Part shown: positions 1 through 7,142 of the stretch, piece after piece
Position numbering within the stretch: the first letter of the stretch is position 1
How the letters are laid out: every line of letters starts with the position of its first letter
Assembly (NCBI RefSeq): GCF_006874475.1
Contig: NZ_VIRM01000071.1
Location: 1 to 38,824, forward strand
Source of the DNA: Microbispora hainanensis
GTDB taxonomy: Bacteria > Actinomycetota > Actinomycetes > Streptosporangiales > Streptosporangiaceae
Direction of reading: 5' to 3'
DNA: 38,824 nt
Notes under the pieces: generated by a model
Database searches by the model: none
Told to the model about the DNA's origin: nothing
What the model saw: only the letters and a program-made list of their open reading frames with translations
Program-made: the position numbers and the translations under genes

Positions 1-20
1 CGGCGGTGGACTGCGCGGGT

Positions 21-65
21 GATGGTGAGCTGCGGGATGGTGAGCTGCGGGGTGGTGGAACTGCG
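21..65. repeat. 15-bp tandem repeat upstream of the MBL-fold gene
   Basis: Two identical copies of GATGGTGAGCTGCGG (21-35, 36-50) are followed by a degenerate third copy (51-65). Positions 6-20 may hold another decayed copy. The rest of 1-198 shows nothing I can name apart from the ribosome-binding site of the next gene (GGAGGA at 180-185). Confidence 0.75.
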
Positions 66-198
66 CACTGACCCCTGAGCCGCGGGCCTACACCGCCTAC
101 GCGGCCCACGCGGGCGTACGGGGCGGGGTGCGGGGCCGGGATGGACATTAGGGATCTCCCTACTGTGCACCGTCCGCCCGGAGGATCAGGCTCTTGAC

Positions 199-1521
199 AT
201 GGAATCACCGATCCTTTCGTACGCCGACGAGGTCTGGCGTGGTTCGGTGCGCCCCGAGGACGTGCCCTACGCGGAACTGCGCCGCGACGGAGTGCAGGAG
301 ATCGCCTACGGCGTGGCGATGTGGCCGGCGTGCGGCAACGTGTACGTGGTCCGTGGCGAGGACGGGCTGGGCCTCTTCGACACGGGCGACGCCCGTGAGG
401 CCGAGCAGTCGTACCGTGCGATCAGGAAGTGGTCGTCCGAACCGCTCAAATATGCGATCTTCTCCCGCAGCCGCGCCGACCGGCTGGCGGGGATGGAGGA
501 GTTCGACGCCGAGCCGGGCCCCCGCCCGCTGGTGGTGGCGCAGGAAAGGCTGGCCCACAGACTCGCCCAGCAGGGCAGGACCGCCGGGTACAACGCGGTG
601 GTGGACCTGCGTGAGCAGGGCTTGCCCCGGCTGGTCTGGCCGCCGCCGCAGCGGCTCCCCGACCTGACCTACCGCGACCGGCTGTCCCTGTCGCTGGGGG
701 ACGTCACCTTCCAGCTCACCCATGCCTGCGGCGACACCGACGACGCCACCTGGGCGTTCCTGCCCGAGCGGGGCGTGCTGATGACCGGCGACCTGTTCGC
801 GTGGTCGGTCCCGGGTGCAGGCCACCCGCAGCGGATCCAGCGCTATCCGGACGACTGGGCGGTGGCGCTGAGGGCCATGGCCGCACTCGACGCCGACCTG
901 CTGCTCCCCGGGCGGGGGCTGCCGATCCGCGGGCCGGCCCGGGTGCGCCGGGCGCTCACCGACACGGCCGACTATCTCGACAGCCTGGTCGAGCAGACGC
1001 TCGACCTGATGAACGCCGGCGCGCGCCTGGACGAGATCCTGCACTCGGTCAAGCCGCCGCCCGCGCTCGCCGGGCGGCCCTACCTGCGCGAGCGCCACGA
1101 CGAGCCCGAGTTCATCGTGCGCAACATCTGGCGGCTGCACGGCGGCTGGCACGACGGCAACCCCGCCAACCTCAAACCCGCACCGGACGCCGTGTTCGCC
1201 CGCGCGGTCGCCGAGCTGTCGGCAGGGGCGGCGTCGGTCGCGGGCCGGGCCGTCGCCGCGGCGGCCGACGGCGACCTGCGCCTGGCCTGCCAGCTCGCCG
1301 AGCTCGCCGCGCAGGCCGAGCCGGAGAACCGGAAGGTGCACGAGATCAGGGCCCTCGTCTACGCGATGCGGGTCCAGCAGGAGCACGGCTCGATCGCGCG
1401 CGGCGTGTACGCCTGGGCCGCCGCCGAGTCGCGCAGCAAGACCACCGGCATGGATCTGCTCGACGTCTACCACGACGTCGCCGAGGGCCGGATGTGGTGG
1501 CTGCCGAGCAAGGCCAACTGA
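199..1521 (+). CDS. MBL-fold protein of the alkyl sulfatase type, metal motif lost
   Basis: A 440-residue protein with the layout of the SdsA/BDS1 alkyl sulfatases: an N-terminal metallo-beta-lactamase domain (about residues 20-250), then a helical dimerisation domain (about 255-390, ending in a repeat-like ARRA helix region). Active members bind two zinc ions through T-H-x-H-x-D-H. Here the matching stretch reads S89-R90-S91-R92-A93-D94-R95, so all three histidines are arginine (codons CGC 466-468, CGC 472-474, CGG 481-483) and only the aspartate remains. Later parts of the fold are kept, for example a TGD at the end of the metal-binding half. Hydrolase activity is therefore doubtful, and a binding or structural role is possible. 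The ATG at 199 has GGAGGA 13 bases upstream. The gene stands alone. The family call is fairly sure; the function is not. Confidence 0.8.
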   Translation: MESPILSYADEVWRGSVRPEDVPYAELRRDGVQEIAYGVAMWPACGNVYVVRGEDGLGLFDTGDAREAEQSYRAIRKWSSEPLKYAIFSRSRADRLAGMEEFDAEPGPRPLVVAQERLAHRLAQQGRTAGYNAVVDLREQGLPRLVWPPPQRLPDLTYRDRLSLSLGDVTFQLTHACGDTDDATWAFLPERGVLMTGDLFAWSVPGAGHPQRIQRYPDDWAVALRAMAALDADLLLPGRGLPIRGPARVRRALTDTADYLDSLVEQTLDLMNAGARLDEILHSVKPPPALAGRPYLRERHDEPEFIVRNIWRLHGGWHDGNPANLKPAPDAVFARAVAELSAGAASVAGRAVAAAADGDLRLACQLAELAAQAEPENRKVHEIRALVYAMRVQQEHGSIARGVYAWAAAESRSKTTGMDLLDVYHDVAEGRMWWLPSKAN

Positions 1522-1575
1522 GCCCGCCGAGCTGAGCCGGCCAGAACCCAGCCGGCCCGGCTGAGCCGCCCAGGT
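1516..1575. repeat. Degenerate CTGAGCCGGCC repeats after the MBL gene
   Basis: Four imperfect CTGAGCC(G)GCC-like units spaced 14-15 bases apart start at the stop codon of the MBL-fold gene. They are much more decayed than the other tandem repeats of the window, and may be simple low-complexity GC sequence. Confidence 0.35.
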
Positions 1576-1631
1576 GGCCGGCGGGCGCGAGGAGGGGAGC
1601 GCCCGCCGGCCCTGCCGGTAACCTTCCTTCC

Positions 1632-2456
1632 GTGCTCGAACAGATCACGGCGACCCGGTATGTCGCGCCCCTGCGCGAGGGCGGGTCGCTGCCCGGAGTC
1701 GTCGAAGCCGACGACCTCGGCACGTACGTCGTGAAGTTCCGCGGCGCGGGACAGGGCCGGCGGGTGCTCGTCGCCGAGATCGTCTGCGCCGAACTCGCCA
1801 GGAGGCTCGGCTTCGCCACGCCGGAGCTCAAGGTCATCGACCTCGACCCGCAACTCGGCGTCCGCGAACCGGACGAGGAGATCCAGGACCTGCTCACGGC
1901 GAGCGCCGGGCACAACCTCGCGATCGACTTCCTGCCCGGAGCGCTCGGTTTCGATCCGCTCGCCTGGGAGCCCGACGCCGAGTTCGCCTCCCGGGTGCTG
2001 TGGTTCGACGCGTTCGTCCACAACGTGGACCGGAGCTGGCGCAACCCGAACCTGCTCGTCTGGCACGGCGGGGTGTGGCTGATCGACCACGGCGCAGCCC
2101 TGTGGTTCCACCACAACTGGCCGACGGCCGACCCGCGCCGCCGGTTCGACGGCCGCGACCACGTGCTCGCGCCGTTCGCGACGAAACTGGAGCAGGCCGA
2201 CGCCGACCTGGCCGGGCTCGTCACCCGGCCGCTGCTGAACGAGGTGACCGCGCTGGTGCCGGACGAGTGGCTGGAGGACGAGCCGGGCTTCGCGGATGCG
2301 GACGCCGTACGGCAGGCCTACGTCGAGCACCTGCTCGCCCGGGTCGCCGGGCCCCGCGACTGGCTCCCCGACCCCGCCGCTCCGGCTCCGCGCCCGGGTG
2401 GGCCGAGCGCGACGATCGGCGGCTTCTGGCGTGCGGCGCGGGAGGGCGGCCGATGA
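1632..2456 (+). CDS. HipA-like kinase (HipA_2 type)
   Basis: A 274-residue protein resembling the short HipA-like kinases of actinomycetes. Visible kinase features are a lysine in Y-V-V-K35-F, the acidic stretch VAEIVCAELARRLG (48-60) expected after it, a catalytic-loop equivalent H130-N-V-D133-R-S-W-R-N138-P-N140, and a metal-binding L-I-D152-H-G. The N-terminal Couple_hipA domain of classical HipA toxins is absent, and no HipB-type DNA-binding partner lies next to it. It starts with GTG at 1632 and overlaps the next gene by four bases (ATGA, 2453-2456), so the two are very probably translated together. Known HipA kinases phosphorylate serine on proteins such as GltX; the substrate here is unknown. 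The Pfam HipA_2 assignment is from memory of the motif pattern. Confidence 0.8.
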   Translation: MLEQITATRYVAPLREGGSLPGVVEADDLGTYVVKFRGAGQGRRVLVAEIVCAELARRLGFATPELKVIDLDPQLGVREPDEEIQDLLTASAGHNLAIDFLPGALGFDPLAWEPDAEFASRVLWFDAFVHNVDRSWRNPNLLVWHGGVWLIDHGAALWFHHNWPTADPRRRFDGRDHVLAPFATKLEQADADLAGLVTRPLLNEVTALVPDEWLEDEPGFADADAVRQAYVEHLLARVAGPRDWLPDPAAPAPRPGGPSATIGGFWRAAREGGR

Positions 2457-2851
2457 GCGACGTCTACGAGTACGCGGTGATCCGCGTGGTGCCCAGCGTG
2501 GAGCGGGGCGAACTGGTCAACGCCGGGGTCATCCTCTACTGCCAGCCGCGCGGCTACCTGTGCGCACGGGTGGAGCTGGACGAGGCCCGGCTGCTGGCGC
2601 TGGGCGTGCCGGTGGACCTGCCCGGCGTACGGCTGGCGCTGGCCGCCTACGAGCGGGCGTGTGGCGAGGAGGCGGGCCCCCTGCGCGGGGAGCCGCTGGG
2701 CGCCCGGTTCCGCTGGCTCACCGCGCCGCGCAGCACGGTCGTGCAGACCGGGCCGGTGCATGCCGGGCTGACCGGCGACCCGGCGGCCGAGCTGGATCGC
2801 CTGCTGACCCGGCTGGTGCGACCGGCGCAGGCCGGCCTCAGCACGGGGTAG
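2453..2851 (+). CDS. DUF3037 family protein
   Basis: A 132-residue soluble protein beginning M-S-D-V-Y-E-Y-A-V-I-R, the typical opening of DUF3037 proteins (Y-x-Y-x-V-I-R-V-V-P, followed by E-R-G-E-L-V-N-A-G-V-I-L). No signal peptide or membrane segment is present. The ATG overlaps the TGA of the HipA-like kinase gene, which fixes the start and implies coupled translation. DUF3037 genes are regularly found beside HipA_2 kinases, which suggests a partner, substrate or neutraliser of the kinase. That role is inference. The gene is convergent with the GNAT gene across 60-odd bases that show no convincing terminator. Confidence 0.82.
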   Translation: MSDVYEYAVIRVVPSVERGELVNAGVILYCQPRGYLCARVELDEARLLALGVPVDLPGVRLALAAYERACGEEAGPLRGEPLGARFRWLTAPRSTVVQTGPVHAGLTGDPAAELDRLLTRLVRPAQAGLSTG

Positions 2852-2914
2852 TGCGCTGAAAGCCCAGCAGGAACGAAAGAGAGCCAGGACCGGAGTCCCA
2901 GTCCCAGGACGGGG

Positions 2915-3757
2915 CTAGAACAACACGGACATGAACGTGTCGACCTCCTGGAAGCCCACCTTGCGGTAGACGGTCCTGGCCGGGAGGTTGAAGTCGTTCA
3001 CGTAGAGGGTGACGACCGGCGCGAAGTATTTCAGCGCCTGCTCGACCACGGCGGCCATGCCCGCCGCGGCGTGGCCGCGTCCGCGCAGGTCGGGGTGGAC
3101 CCACACGCCCTGGATCTGGCACGCCTGCGGCGTCACCGCGCCGATCTCGGCCTTGAAGACCACCTGGCCGTCGTCGATCCGCGCGTACGACCGGCCGATG
3201 CGGATGAGCTCGGCGACCCTCGACCGGTAGAGCGCTCCACCGTCGCCGTTGTCCGGTGAGACGCCCACCTCTTCGGTGAACATCGCCACGCAGGCGGGCA
3301 GCAGGATGCCGAACTCTTCGGGACGGACCCTCCGTACGAGCGGGTCCGGGTCGACGGCGGGCGCGGAGCTCGTGGCCATGACCGGCTGGGCCCACCGGAT
3401 CGCCCGGGCACCGCCCCAGTGCGGCTCCAGCCGCTCCCAGAGCTGTTCCACGGCACCGGCGGGGCCGACGATGGACGAGCAGCGACGGCCCTGCTTGCGC
3501 GCCCGGTCGGCGAACGCGTGGACGGCCTCGCGGGTGGCGTTCACGGGCACCAGGTTGGCGCCCGCGTAACACAGGGAAACCAGCCCTCCGCGGGGTCCGT
3601 AGCCCCACATCTGACCGCCGAGCCGTGAAGGGCTGAGGCCGACGGCCCTGACCCGGGCCGCTACGAACACATTGGCGACCGGATCGGTGTCGAGGAGTGC
3701 CAGCACCTCGTCACGATCGCTGTCGTCGAGCACGCGCGACGCCGATGTTCGCAGCAT
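2915..3757 (-). CDS. DUF4081 + GNAT family acetyltransferase
   Basis: About 280 residues with two parts: an N-terminal DUF4081-like region (about 10-115, including DPVANVFVAARV) and a C-terminal GNAT fold (about 140-280) with the acetyl-CoA-binding signature V-W-V-H-P-D-L-R-G-R-G-H-A, then N-L-P-A-R-T-V-Y-R-K-V-G-F. This is the GNAT protein usually encoded just downstream of ispG in actinobacteria (the Rv2867c type). Here a secreted-hydrolase gene lies between them. The codon before the ATG at 3757 is GTG (3760), which could also start the protein; neither has a strong ribosome-binding site. The substrate is unknown. Confidence 0.85.
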   Translation of the reverse strand: MLRTSASRVLDDSDRDEVLALLDTDPVANVFVAARVRAVGLSPSRLGGQMWGYGPRGGLVSLCYAGANLVPVNATREAVHAFADRARKQGRRCSSIVGPAGAVEQLWERLEPHWGGARAIRWAQPVMATSSAPAVDPDPLVRRVRPEEFGILLPACVAMFTEEVGVSPDNGDGGALYRSRVAELIRIGRSYARIDDGQVVFKAEIGAVTPQACQIQGVWVHPDLRGRGHAAAGMAAVVEQALKYFAPVVTLYVNDFNLPARTVYRKVGFQEVDTFMSVLF

Positions 3758-3813
3758 CACGGGCCCAGCCTACGCGAACGGTCAGCGTTTGGGAGGTATC
3801 GGCCGGGCCGTGC

Positions 3814-5526
3814 TCACGGCCGTGTGGCGGAGGTGTGGGACGCCGTTCCCTGCGCACCCTCCGCGACCTTCATCAGCCTGGCCCGCGGCTCCGGCTCGCC
3901 CGGGCAGGTCGCGTCGGCGCCCCGCTTGCCCCTGCGCTGCGGCGACAGCACCGCGTCGCGCAGGTAGGCCGCCAGTTGCCGGTCGACGCAGGCGTTCCCG
4001 GCGAGCGACACGCCGTGGTTGCCGCCGTGCGAGACGAGCAGGCGCGAGGTCGGGAACAGGCTGCGCATGCGCAGCGCCCCCGCGTACGGCGTGGCGGCGT
4101 CGCGCTCGGCCTGGACCAGCAGGATGGGCGGCAGGTGCGGCGTGCCCACCTTGACGGGGGTGCCGCCCTTCTCGGGCCAGAAGGCGCACGGCGCGTTGTA
4201 GACGGCGTTGGGCCAGGCCATGAACGGCGCCTCGGCGTGCTCCCTGCGGGTGTCGGCCCGCCAGCGGTCCCACGACCGGGGCCAGGCCGCGTCGCGGCAC
4301 TCCACGCCCAGGTAGACCGCGTAGGAGTTCTCCTCCTCCGCGTCGATCTCGGCCTGCGCGCGGAACAGTTTCACCAGGACCGAGGAGTCGCCGTTGCGGA
4401 CGTACGACGAGAAGGCGGAGCCCAGGTAGGGCCAGAGGCGGTCGCTGTAGGCGCCGTTGGAGAAGACGTCGTCCAGTTCGCTCGGGCCCACGACACCGCC
4501 CGCGGGCCTGTCCCGCAGGCGGGAGCGCATGGAGTACCACGCGAAGGACACCGTCGCCTGGGTCGTGCCCAGCTTGTAGACGTCGTTGTGCTCGGCCACC
4601 CAGGCGAGGAAGTCGCGGTGCCGCCGGTCGAAGCTGCGGTCCTGGGCGATGTTGGCCTCATACCAGACACCGTCGGGGTCCACCACGCTGTCGAGCACGA
4701 GGCGGCGCACCCGCTGCGGGAACAGCGTGGCGTAGACCGCCCCCAGGTAGGTGCCGTACGAGTAGCCGAGATAGCTGATCTTCTGCTCGCCGAGCGCCGC
4801 GCGCACCGAGTCCATGTCGCGGGCGGAGTTCTCGGTGGTCAGGTAGGGCAGGAACCAGGCCCAGCGGTTGCCGCACCCCTCGGCGTACTGCTTGGCCCGG
4901 CCGATCAGCACCCGCTCCTCGGCGTCGTTCTTCGGCACGTTGTCGGGGCGGGGCGGCGCGTAGAAGCGGGCCGGGTCCACGCACGACATGGCGGGCTGGC
5001 TGGGCGCCACCCCGCGTGGGGCGAACCCGACGATGTCGAACCGGGCGGCGACCTCCTTGGGCAGCCGGGCCGCGACATATCTGGCCAGGCTGAGCCCCTC
5101 GCCACCCGGTCCGCCGGGGTTGACCAGCAGCGTGCCGAGGTGGTTGCCGTCACGTGAGACGGTGCCCTTGATGCGGTTGAGCGACAGGGTGATCTGCTGG
5201 CCGTACGGCTCGTGGTAGTCGAGCGGGACGCGCAGCTCCGCGCACTCCTGCACCGGCTCCCGCCGGCCGGCCCGGCGAGCCGGCCCGGACGACTCGGTCG
5301 ACGCGAAAGGCTCGATCGATCCGATCGGCCGGGCCGAGCCGAGCCCGAGCAGGCCGCCGGAGTCCGACTTCTTCTCGGGCGGGCACTGCTTCCATTCGAG
5401 CGGACGCTGCGGCGGCCCCCAGTGCCCCGGCCGGTCCGATCCGGCCGCCACCCCTTCCGGCCCGACCAGCCCGGCGACCAGCGTCGCCATGCCCGCGACC
5501 ACACCAACGACCCGCTTCACCGGCAT
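3814..5526 (-). CDS. Secreted alpha/beta hydrolase, tripeptidyl aminopeptidase (TAP) type
   Basis: A 570-residue exported hydrolase. A signal peptide covers about residues 1-28 (KR followed by a hydrophobic core ending V-A-A-G). The oxyanion region L-V-N-P-G-G-P-G-G-E-G lies at 134-144, the nucleophile elbow is G-Y-S256-Y-G, the likely acid is D476 in A-E-R-D-A-A-T-P, and the histidine is H504 in G-G-N-H-G-V, so the catalytic triad is complete. The C-terminal part matches the TAP-like domain of SlpD/SlpE and mycelium-associated tripeptidyl peptidases. A low-complexity insert (about 52-92) after the signal region and an Arg/Pro-rich tail (about 530-570) are extra. A hairpin overlaps its ribosome-binding site and a 13-bp palindrome lies further upstream. 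It probably releases short peptides outside the cell. Confidence 0.88.
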   Translation of the reverse strand: MPVKRVVGVVAGMATLVAGLVGPEGVAAGSDRPGHWGPPQRPLEWKQCPPEKKSDSGGLLGLGSARPIGSIEPFASTESSGPARRAGRREPVQECAELRVPLDYHEPYGQQITLSLNRIKGTVSRDGNHLGTLLVNPGGPGGEGLSLARYVAARLPKEVAARFDIVGFAPRGVAPSQPAMSCVDPARFYAPPRPDNVPKNDAEERVLIGRAKQYAEGCGNRWAWFLPYLTTENSARDMDSVRAALGEQKISYLGYSYGTYLGAVYATLFPQRVRRLVLDSVVDPDGVWYEANIAQDRSFDRRHRDFLAWVAEHNDVYKLGTTQATVSFAWYSMRSRLRDRPAGGVVGPSELDDVFSNGAYSDRLWPYLGSAFSSYVRNGDSSVLVKLFRAQAEIDAEEENSYAVYLGVECRDAAWPRSWDRWRADTRREHAEAPFMAWPNAVYNAPCAFWPEKGGTPVKVGTPHLPPILLVQAERDAATPYAGALRMRSLFPTSRLLVSHGGNHGVSLAGNACVDRQLAAYLRDAVLSPQRRGKRGADATCPGEPEPRARLMKVAEGAQGTASHTSATRP

Positions 5527-5530
5527 TGCT

Positions 5531-5553
5531 CCTCTGCTTCCTGACAGCAGAGG
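5531..5553 (-). promoter_or_regulatory. Inverted repeat covering the ribosome-binding site of the TAP hydrolase
   Basis: CCTCTGC (5531-5537) and GCAGAGG (5547-5553) are perfect 7-bp arms around a 9-base loop. On the mRNA the 3' arm contains the AGAGG Shine-Dalgarno sequence just before the ATG at 5526. Folding would hide the ribosome-binding site. The control role is inference. Confidence 0.5.
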
Positions 5554-5578
5554 ACAGCTTCGCGAGGTGATCGACCGG

Positions 5579-5591
5579 GTACGGTCCGTAC
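5579..5591. promoter_or_regulatory. 13-bp palindrome upstream of the TAP hydrolase (candidate operator)
   Basis: GTACGGTCCGTAC is a perfect palindrome around a central T, 53 bases upstream of the hydrolase ATG and in the ispG/hydrolase gap. It could bind a dimeric repressor. No regulator is encoded beside it. Confidence 0.45.
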
Positions 5592-5644
5592 TACCCGTTC
5601 ATTGCCATTGTGTAGTCAGAGCATTGCGATCTGTAACGCCCGGG

Positions 5645-6808
5645 TCAGCGGACGACGACCTCCGGACCGGCGTCCTCGTCGTCGAGGTCCACGTCGACGC
5701 CCATCTCCTCGGCCAGGCGCAGGGCCTCCTCGATGAGGGTCTCGACGATCTGCGACTCGGGGACGGTCTTGATGACCTCGCCCTTCACGAAGATCTGGCC
5801 CTTGCCGTTGCCGGAGGCGACGCCGAGGTCGGCCTCCCTGGCCTCGCCGGGTCCGTTGACCACACAGCCCATCACGGCCACGCGCAGCGGCACCTTGAGC
5901 CCGGCCAGCCCGGCCTGCACCTGCTCGGCGAGGGTGTAGACGTCCACCTGGGCACGGCCGCAGGACGGACACGAGACGATCTCCAGGCCGCGCTCGCGCA
6001 GGCCCAGCGACTCGAGGATCTGCGTGCCGACCTTGACCTCCTCGACCGGAGGCGCCGACAGCGACACCCGGATGGTGTCGCCGATCCCCTCGGCCAGCAG
6101 CGCGCCGAACGCCACGGCCGACTTGATCGTGCCCTGGAAGGCCGGCCCCGCCTCGGTCACGCCGAGGTGCAGCGGGTAGTCGCAGCGCTGGGCGAGCAGC
6201 CGGTAGGCCTGGATCATGACGACGGGGTCGTTGTGCTTGACCGAGATCTTGATGTCGCGGAAGCCGTGCTCCTCGAACAGGGAGCACTCCCACAGCGCCG
6301 ACTCGACCAGGGCCTCGGGGGTGGCCTTGCCGTACTTCTGCAGCAGGCGCGGGTCGAGCGAGCCGGCGTTGACGCCGATCCTGATCGGCACGCCGGCGTC
6401 GGAGGCCGCGCGGGCGATCTCGCCGACCTTGTCGTCGAACTTCTTGATGTTCCCGGGGTTCACCCGGACGGCCGCGCATCCGGCGTCGATCGCCGCGAAG
6501 ACGTATTTGGGCTGGAAATGGATGTCGGCGATGACCGGGATCTTGGACTTCCTCGCGATGGCCGGCAGCGCGTCGGCGTCGTCCTGCGAGGGGACCGCGA
6601 CGCGGACGATCTGGCAGCCGGCGGCGGTGAGCTCGGCGATCTGCTGCAGGGTGGAGTTGACGTCGGCGGTCAGGGTGGTGGTCATCGACTGCACCGAGAC
6701 CGGCGCGTCCCCGCCGACGGGGACCGAGCCGACCATGATCTGACGTGACACCCGCCGCTTGGCGATCGGCTGGGTCCGTACGGCGGGAATCCCGAGATCA
6801 ACAGACAT
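5645..6808 (-). CDS. ispG: 4-hydroxy-3-methylbut-2-enyl diphosphate synthase
   Basis: A 387-residue IspG (GcpE) of normal bacterial length without the insert seen in plants. It converts methylerythritol cyclodiphosphate to HMBPP in the MEP isoprenoid pathway, using a [4Fe-4S] cluster. The N-terminal TIM barrel begins around V-M-V-G-S-V-P-V-G-G, with S-V-Q-S-M-T-T-T typical of the family. Cluster ligands are C280-P-S-C283 and C315-V-V-N-G-P-G-E322. The C-terminal tail is acidic (D-L-D-D-E-D). The ATG at 6808 is preceded by AAGGTG. The other MEP gene in the window, dxr, is on the same strand but about 1.5 kb upstream, separated by a divergent LPMO gene. Confidence 0.97.
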   Translation of the reverse strand: MSVDLGIPAVRTQPIAKRRVSRQIMVGSVPVGGDAPVSVQSMTTTLTADVNSTLQQIAELTAAGCQIVRVAVPSQDDADALPAIARKSKIPVIADIHFQPKYVFAAIDAGCAAVRVNPGNIKKFDDKVGEIARAASDAGVPIRIGVNAGSLDPRLLQKYGKATPEALVESALWECSLFEEHGFRDIKISVKHNDPVVMIQAYRLLAQRCDYPLHLGVTEAGPAFQGTIKSAVAFGALLAEGIGDTIRVSLSAPPVEEVKVGTQILESLGLRERGLEIVSCPSCGRAQVDVYTLAEQVQAGLAGLKVPLRVAVMGCVVNGPGEAREADLGVASGNGKGQIFVKGEVIKTVPESQIVETLIEEALRLAEEMGVDVDLDDEDAGPEVVVR

Positions 6809-7142
6809 TTCTGCACCTTGTTGTAATAGGCGACGCCCGGTGGGGGCCCTCCCAGTCTAAGGAGTGCCGCGACGCCGGGCGGCCCGAAAGCTTTTCACGA
6901 CGAATGAAGGTTTCATGACCCGCAGCCGAAGGAAGAGCCGCCACCTGCGAGGACGGGCGCGGCGGCCATCGCCCGGGTGGGCAGGCGGCGGAGGCCGACC
7001 TAGAGTCCGAATCGCGTGAGCGCTCTCGCACCACCTGGTCGGTAAGTCAACGGCTGTCCCCCCGGGCCGACGTGCTCGCGCCGTCGGCGGTGCCGTGCTG
7101 CACCACGAGTGCGGCAGCCATGACCACGCGAAAGGGTAGCCC
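6809..7142. other. Divergent intergenic region ispG / LPMO
   Basis: This 334-base gap carries the promoters of ispG (minus) and the LPMO gene (plus). A GAGCGCTC-centred palindrome at 7015-7028 is reported separately. I find no convincing coding sequence. AAGCTT at 6889-6894 and AT-richer DNA around 6885-6920 may belong to promoter elements, but no clear -35/-10 pair can be called. Confidence 0.6.
7015..7028. promoter_or_regulatory. CelR/CebR-like operator upstream of the LPMO gene
   Basis: CGTGAGCGCTCTCG matches the published CelR (Thermobifida) / CebR (Streptomyces) box TGGGAGCGCTCCCA at 10 of 14 positions, including the whole GAGCGCTC core. Allowing one mismatched pair on each side, the symmetry extends over GCGTGAGCGCTCTCGC (7014-7029). 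It lies about 115 bases before the start of a cellulose-type LPMO, the class of gene those LacI-family, cellobiose-responsive repressors control. Binding is inferred. Confidence 0.5.

Noticed and set aside
205..1473. Long open frame on the minus strand opposite the MBL-fold gene
   Set aside because: Antisense of a clear gene; composition is Arg/Gly/Ala-rich with no family motif.
3697..5157. 486-residue plus-strand frame opposite the TAP hydrolase
   Set aside because: High-GC shadow frame; the minus-strand gene has a signal peptide and a complete triad.
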